A stretch of 64,000 nucleotides of DNA from Acanthochromis polyacanthus (taxonomy: Eukaryota; Chordata; Actinopteri; Pomacentridae). The notes beneath the pieces were generated by a model. It worked only from the letters and a program-made list of their open reading frames with translations, was not told the origin of the DNA and did no database searches. Positions 58,741-64,000 of the stretch are shown one piece after another. Numbering within the stretch: the stretch's first letter is position 1; the number at the start of each line of letters is the position of its first letter. The stretch covers positions 17,332,984 to 17,396,983 of the forward strand of contig NC_067127.1 in NCBI RefSeq assembly GCF_021347895.1. The letters are read 5' to 3'. The position numbers were made by a program, and so were the translations under genes.

Positions 58741-61265
58741 GCTACCTGGACACCAGCTGTTAGCTTGTATTTAAACTACAGATCACCAGTTTTCACCAAA
58801 TGTTCAGTCTGCTTCTGTCACACCAACTTGAGAGGTATCACATTAACCTCCCTGGACATAAATATTTGTAGTTGTACACATGGAACTTATCCATCCGCTG
58901 CAGCAAAGTGCTCTTTTGTTTGCTGCTGCATGCCCTCCATATTTTCCCTAATAGAGACTGAAACCTTTGTGTGCTGTGCTGCTCCTTATGTGTGTTGAAA
59001 TGACTCCTGAGCTACTTCGTGTGAATATCCACTTGGAGTGCTGTGTCCCCCCTAAAAGCAAAGACTGCCTCTGTTGTTTTGCCTCATTTTAACTATACTC
59101 TAACTTTTCTGGGTTTATGCCTATTTTATGATTGCTGCTCCTGGTTTTCTTTAATTACGGGAGGTTTTATTTTTATTAGGCGCTGGGTTCCAGTGGTGTG
59201 GTTTTATGTAGGAGGACAGGTAATGCTAGCTACAATAGTGGAACTCCCTTGCTTGGTTTGAAATGCGCTTTTAGTGTAGCATTGTAGTATTTTGCAGTGT
59301 GTGTGATTGCCATTCTTTGAAATTGCTTCCCAGCTCCTGAAATTGGCAGTCGTTCCTCTATGGGTGGGTTAATAGTCTCTCCATTTTAAATGATTTAGTT
59401 TTTCTCAGTTTTAGCTATTCATGGTCATTTTGTATTCCTGGCAGAAATGCCTTACTTAAAGATTTCATTGGGATTTTATGTTGTGTTTCAGCCTATCAAT
59501 TATGGTTTTGAAATAAATCATAATGGACTCAGTTGGAGAAACACATCTCCAGTATTTGATTGAAAGTCCCAATGTGACTTTGTTGGTATTTTAGTTATAA
59601 CAAGATAGACCCAGGTAGTTTTACAGCCTTTTTACATAGGACATTTGTCTTAATATCCCTTTTAATACATAAGCTTGGTATAGAAACCTACTACCTGAGG
59701 ATGAGGGAGTAGGCAATGCCTTTCTCTTGATCAGTCCATGATTAGCCAATAAACATCCCTGTGTCACAATGATAAACAAAGAAAGACCATAAACAGGAAT
59801 TCTGCACTAATTTACATAAAATTTACTTTATTCACTCCACTCACTCATATGTGTCTTTCTCTTTACACATCAGCTCTGAGGTTTTGGATTCTGACCTTGT
59901 CTCTATCACATTGTATGGTCTCCGCTCCCTGCCCCTCGCTTTATCTTGATTTTCTGCTTTCCTGTCACTAATTAGGTTACACAACTGTAGGTTCAAGGAG
60001 GAGTTGTCAAACTGAGTGATTGTATTCTACAAGGTTGTGTAGGTGTCGAGGCTAAAAGTGACTGGATTCTGTAGAAACCTCAACCGCACACCGGATGCTA
60101 AGGCTTCACCTACCCCCCCTGCTGTGATCTAGAATATATACTGCACATCAAAGCATGAGGTGCATGATTGCCTGCTTTTATCTACACTATTTTATCAGCT
60201 TGGCATCTTGGCAGCATAATGAATGCCTCCTACTCATTGTCCAACACTGTTTCAGAATTTATGGTTTAATAAGCTTATAAATAATCCCCTCTGTGTCCAC
60301 AGACACAAAGAAGGTTAGGGAATGTCACTACGCAGTCGTCGATACTGAGGCGGGTTCGGTGATGGCGGGCAAATGGCTGCTGCCCCTTCGTTATCTTGGC
60401 TAGGTGTTTTCCCGGGAGACATCTCAGGAAGAGGTGGGTCATTCATGTTTGGGCAGCTAGTGACTCGTCCTCCTTTCTGTTCCCACCCGAGTGAAGCTCA
60501 CCTTGCTGCTTCCAGTTAGAAAAGTTCTTTGGTCTGCCCTCTGTGAACACCAGCAACCTCCGGGTCCCTCTCCTTCCCTCATCCCTCACTGCAATGCAAG
60601 CTGCTCATCTTCCTCTATCTCTCCCCAAGCTGTCCCAGTTCTCTCCAGAGGACACTTTATCTGTACCACCCTGGCAGTCTGGCAGTATATATTATAGCCA
60701 TTTACAACCAGCTGATACACCTTTGACCGTTTCACTTCACATTAATAAAGTTGCCTTGGTGATCGGCAGCCTCCTGCCCCACCTCTTTAATGAGGGTCAA
60801 AAACTATCTGCATCATCAAAAGGCAAAGTCCCGGGAGTCTGTTCATAGTTTACAGATGTTACAGAAGTCAAGTGCAGGCTGCATGCTATATAATTATTGT
60901 ATGAAATCAACTTAAAGGGCTGTTAAGTGATTATGAGATGTCTGATGCTGCACAAATAAAAGCAAAAATGATCCAAAAATGCTTTAAAATGTCATTGCTT
61001 ATCATATTCTTACTAATTGTTTACATTTTGTTTAGATTTTGCTAAGATGTAATTATGCTTCTGCAATATTTTGCACGTAAAGATGTGCAGTAGATGCATT
61101 GGAAGAATGTCTAGGAATTCCCTTGTGTTTGAGTTTCTGCTCCTTCCCCTGCATGTGCTTTATATTTATATTTAACATAAAAAATAACACACTGGAATGC
61201 AGTGTAGTTTAAAAGTTTTACTCACTTTAGTTGATGATGTATTGTGCTTAAAGAAGCATCTGATC
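58741..61265. other. Background non-coding sequence
   Basis: GC rises at 60300-60850, where two overlapping plus-strand frames (60491-60697 and 60543-60848) occur without domains or good starts. Nothing else recognised. Confidence 0.4.
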
Positions 61266-61530
61266 AGTCCAGTGAAATGTATTCCTGCAGCATGACAGCA
61301 ACCCAGGCACCGATCTGCATCGACAAGAAGAACAAGGGGTTCTGCCATACAAAGCGTGGGCACCACAGGGCCCTGATGTCAACATCATGGAGACAGTCTA
61401 GCTTTGTATGAAGTGACATGAGAACCACTGCAAGATCTCCAAGATGTTTGAAACAACCTAGCTGTGAAGAAAAACCCTGTGCAAGTGTGCTGAGGAGAAA
61501 TGAGGCCATTTTAAAGGCCAAATATTGATT
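61266..61530 (+). pseudogene. Eroded Tc1/mariner-type transposase remnant
   Basis: In one frame the translation reads VLPYKAWAPQGPDVNIMETV (about 61339-61398), comparable to the WPPQSPDLNIIExxW block of Tc1/mariner transposases that ends in the catalytic glutamate. It is preceded by a QHDSNP-like piece in place of QQDNxP and followed by broken C-terminal frames. No inverted ends were seen. The match is short, so the call is tentative. Confidence 0.4.
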
Positions 61531-62364
61531 TAGTTTTTCTGTTCTGATTTCATCTCTAAAAGCACACTCTCTGTACTGTTAGTGCCTAAAACCTTTGTGC
61601 AGTTCTGTTTCTCAGTTGGACCACATCACATTTCATTTGAGGCTGAGGGAGGATAACTCCGAATGCATCCCATGGTCAGCATTGTCCTACTACAATTTTA
61701 AACTTGAATACTTGGCGAGGCCTCTGTGTGCCTAACTGGAGATATCACAGTCTAAAAAGAAAAATTGTGGTACCGCAATAATCAAAGTTGAAAGATGGAA
61801 TGTGAATATCTTGTTTTTCATATGACAGGATTCAACAGAAGCCAAGGTCAGCCACCTCTTTCTCATCTCACGGAGCAGCTGATGCTTGAAGCTCTGCTGC
61901 TGCAGTAGCTAATATTTTATTAGATTAACACGATGGGAAACAGCTTTATTATAACAAGACTGGGCTCAGATGGTTTTGTGGAAAAGTTGAGTTTGCTATT
62001 AATTAAGATCCAACAGAAACCAAAACACAATCTGTCTTCCTTTCTTGCAGTCAAAAATTATGTCAAGGAGATTTGTAAATATGCTGTTAGATTTTTAGAA
62101 CACCATCAAACCAACATCAGAAAGAAGAAAGCATGTTTTTCAGAAAGTGTTAAATATAGTCCTCATTTCTCCAGCCTGTGAGGAGGCACGCTGGAGCAAG
62201 GAAAGGAAACTTGTATTGGTAATTGCACGGTAACTTGAAGTCTAATTGCACACAAGAGTTTTGTTAACAGAGCTTTTAAAGAATGAAGATAATTTCATTT
62301 TAAATAGGCCGCCGTTGACATTCACAGATAGATGTTCAAGAAGTTTCATTTTCTACAGCTAATT
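61531..62364. other. Background non-coding sequence
   Basis: Nothing recognised. An 82-codon frame (61933-62181) lacks any domain. Confidence 0.45.
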
Positions 62365-62770
62365 GCTCCGTCAAGAAATGCGTACGTCTGTCTGTCTGTC
62401 TGTCAGTTAGCAACATTACTCAAAAACAGACAAACGGATTTGGATGAAATTTTCAGGGAAGGTCAGAAATGACACAAGGACCAAATGATTAGATTTTGGA
62501 AGTGATGCGGCTTTTAGTCAGGAGCCATGGATTTGTTAAAGATTTGTGTATCGCAAGACGGCGTCACTGTAAGTGCGACTACATGTGAACACTGCTTCAG
62601 CTGCCTGCTGACGATCACGCGTGCAGTCCTACTACAAACTGATGGCTGTGAACTTATCGGGACTTATCCGTCGGAAATCATAATTTCTTATTAACGATTT
62701 CAGCCTTTGGAAATCATACAACTGAGCAGCCTTGGCAGAGTACTGCTCTCTCTGAGTGCTTTTCTTGTTA
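62365..62770 (+). repeat. R1 dispersed repeat, copy 3
   Basis: It starts GCTCCGTCAAGAAATGCG, includes a (CTGT)n tract, GGATGAAATTTTCAGGGAAG, CCTGCTGACGATCACG, and ends CTCTGAGTGCTTTTCTTGTT. It lacks the roughly 200-base part containing ACATATTTAGGT that copies 1 and 2 carry before their ends. Confidence 0.75.
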
Positions 62771-62970
62771 GACATGTAGTCTGTAAACTGGCACATTTCT
62801 CTTTTCAGTATAGTTTGTATAGCAAGATGATGTGCAACTTGGTACAGATTACTCTTTAGTGACATTAATGACGTTCAGGTTAATGCACAGATAATGAAAC
62901 GATCGTTTCTGTTTTGCGTCATGAGTGTTAGTGTTCACGGTTTTCTTTCGTTTTGTGTTAACCCTCGCCC

Positions 62971-63070
62971 ATTTTGGGTGCAAATTAGGAAGGCCCATGT
63001 GGCTACACAGCATAGGTTATTCACAAAATCAGAAAATCTTTCAGAGAAGCACATCTTAAAGGATGATTAG
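62971..63070 (+). repeat. Diverged local duplication, unit 1
   Basis: ATTTTGGGTGCAAATTA starts the unit and CTTAAAGGATGATTAG ends it, with CTACACAGCATAGG between. The same landmarks in the same order recur at 63668-63770, about 697 bases away. Confidence 0.6.
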
Positions 63071-63129
63071 TTTGGAAACATTCAGAGCAACATCGGATGA
63101 ACTTCGACCTGTCCTAACTATAAATCACC

Positions 63130-63225
63130 TATACTGCTCAATGTGAGCTGGGCTCCAGCCCCCATGACTCTCTATAGGATAAAATGAGTATAGCTAATGA
63201 TAGATGGTTAGAAAATCATTTGGAT
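63130..63225 (+). repeat. LINE-type tail fragment
   Basis: TGAGCTGGGCTCCAGCCCCC, then CTCTATAGGATAAAATGAGT and a GATAGATGG end, is the eroded form of the common fish GGCTCCAGCCCCC...GGATAAGCGGTATAGAAAATGGATGG tail (L2-like). It lies between the two units of the local duplication. Confidence 0.65.
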
Positions 63226-63667
63226 AATGAATTTTGCTCAAATTAAGGCACTGGAAATGAGATATACAGAGCAAATATGTATGCTTAACAGATAAAGGCA
63301 TTCTATCAATTTTCTTTTACAGCAAACCAAACTTCCAAAAACCTAGTTAAGCCCTGTCTGTACAGGACGAGTATTTGCTGGGGATATTTAGAAATTTGCA
63401 GAAATGCCAGAGGCCATTGATGATCTTATTTCCATGTGAATCTGTTATGTCTGAAGTTTCTAAATTAAAAATTCCACCACAAATTGCCTGCCATATTTCA
63501 CCAAACACACAGGTCTTGTGATAAATTTAGTCATGTGAAAATCGTCATCTCCGGGATTTGGGGCCATTTTACAATTATTTTCCAAGGTTTTCTGTTTTCG
63601 TCTGCCTCTTTCTCACTTGAGAATTAAGGAGGCTACATTGCCAATTATAAATGAAAGTCTGGACAGG

Positions 63668-63770
63668 ATTTTGGGTGCAAATTAAGAGGCTAACGTCGCT
63701 GCACAGCATGGAGACCCATTCACGGCAAGAGCAAATCCATCAGACGAGTGAAATCTCAAAGGATGATTAG
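63668..63770 (+). repeat. Diverged local duplication, unit 2
   Basis: ATTTTGGGTGCAAATTAAG, GCTGCACAGCATGG and TCTCAAAGGATGATTAG match unit 1 at 62971-63070 in order and spacing, with about a quarter of positions changed by eye. Confidence 0.6.
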
Positions 63771-64000
63771 ATGGATGACATGCATGGCAGCCTGCGGTAA
63801 GGAACATTTTGCTGTCTTTCAACAGGCTCAACAGTGATTATGTGGCAGCCTATTAATATCATACCCACAGATAATGTCACTAAATTTGAGTGAAACACAG
63901 ACTTAATTTCTGCCTTGTGAATGTGCCACATGAAAGACGTAGGGGGGTAATTTCTAAATCACAAGGCCCCCAGGTAAGACTAGTCCTGTTTCAATGGACT
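63771..64000. other. Background non-coding sequence
   Basis: Nothing recognised to the end of the window. Confidence 0.4.

Overview
This window looks like nuclear DNA of a teleost fish, probably a spiny-rayed species. It is AT-rich, has no dense coding, and carries interspersed repeats of types familiar from fish genomes: Tc1/mariner, hAT and TTAA-target DNA transposons, L2/CR1-like and Rex-like LINE remnants, tRNA-derived SINE remnants, and (CA)n/(TA)n microsatellites. There are no bacterial operons, CRISPR arrays, rRNA genes or convincing tRNA genes. I could not identify a complete host gene. The stretch is best read as a gene desert or the inside of very long introns. A few short open segments with good splice signals (5946-6097, 39623-39713, and more weakly 23225-23305 and 45098-45376, all on the + strand) may be exons of an unidentified gene.

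Layout. 1-5 kb: background, a teleost dispersed repeat (2603-2965), and an L2/CR1-like LINE (3240-4790) split by a second repeat family called R1 here (3619-4275). 5-9.3 kb: background with one exon candidate. 9.3-16.25 kb: the outstanding feature, a 6.9-kb element with 2.6-2.9-kb inverted arms, an asymmetric 1.46-kb spacer and a 7-bp target duplication. An R1 copy lies beside it (16293-16882). 18.7-19.7 kb: LINE tail, Rex-like LINE and SINE remnants. 21.6-22 kb: LINE C-terminal remnant. 24.2-25.1 kb: SINE tail and a deleted mariner. 30.6-32.2 kb: a nearly complete Tc1-like transposon with IR/DR ends and a frameshifted transposase. 33.8-34.9 kb: a hAT-type element with a BED-finger exon remnant. 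37.8 and 57.9 kb: two TTAA-flanked MITEs. 40-41.6 kb: transposon remnants and a 302-bp Tc1-type MITE. 42.6-43.2 kb: a MITE with a perfect 9-bp target duplication that carries a RecQ-like helicase fragment. 46.9 and 61.3 kb: eroded transposase remnants. 50.8-51.6 kb: a 745-bp nonautonomous DNA element. 62.4-63.8 kb: a third R1 copy, a LINE tail and a diverged local duplication.

The window therefore records many waves of transposition rather than a working gene cluster. None of the transposases seen is intact: the Tc1-like one has a frameshift between its first and second catalytic aspartates, the mariner has an internal stop and large deletion, and the hAT copy has lost a zinc-binding cysteine and nearly all of its catalytic region. 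The least explained structure is the giant palindromic element and the diverged tandem modules inside it. All family assignments rest on recognition by eye, without database searches.
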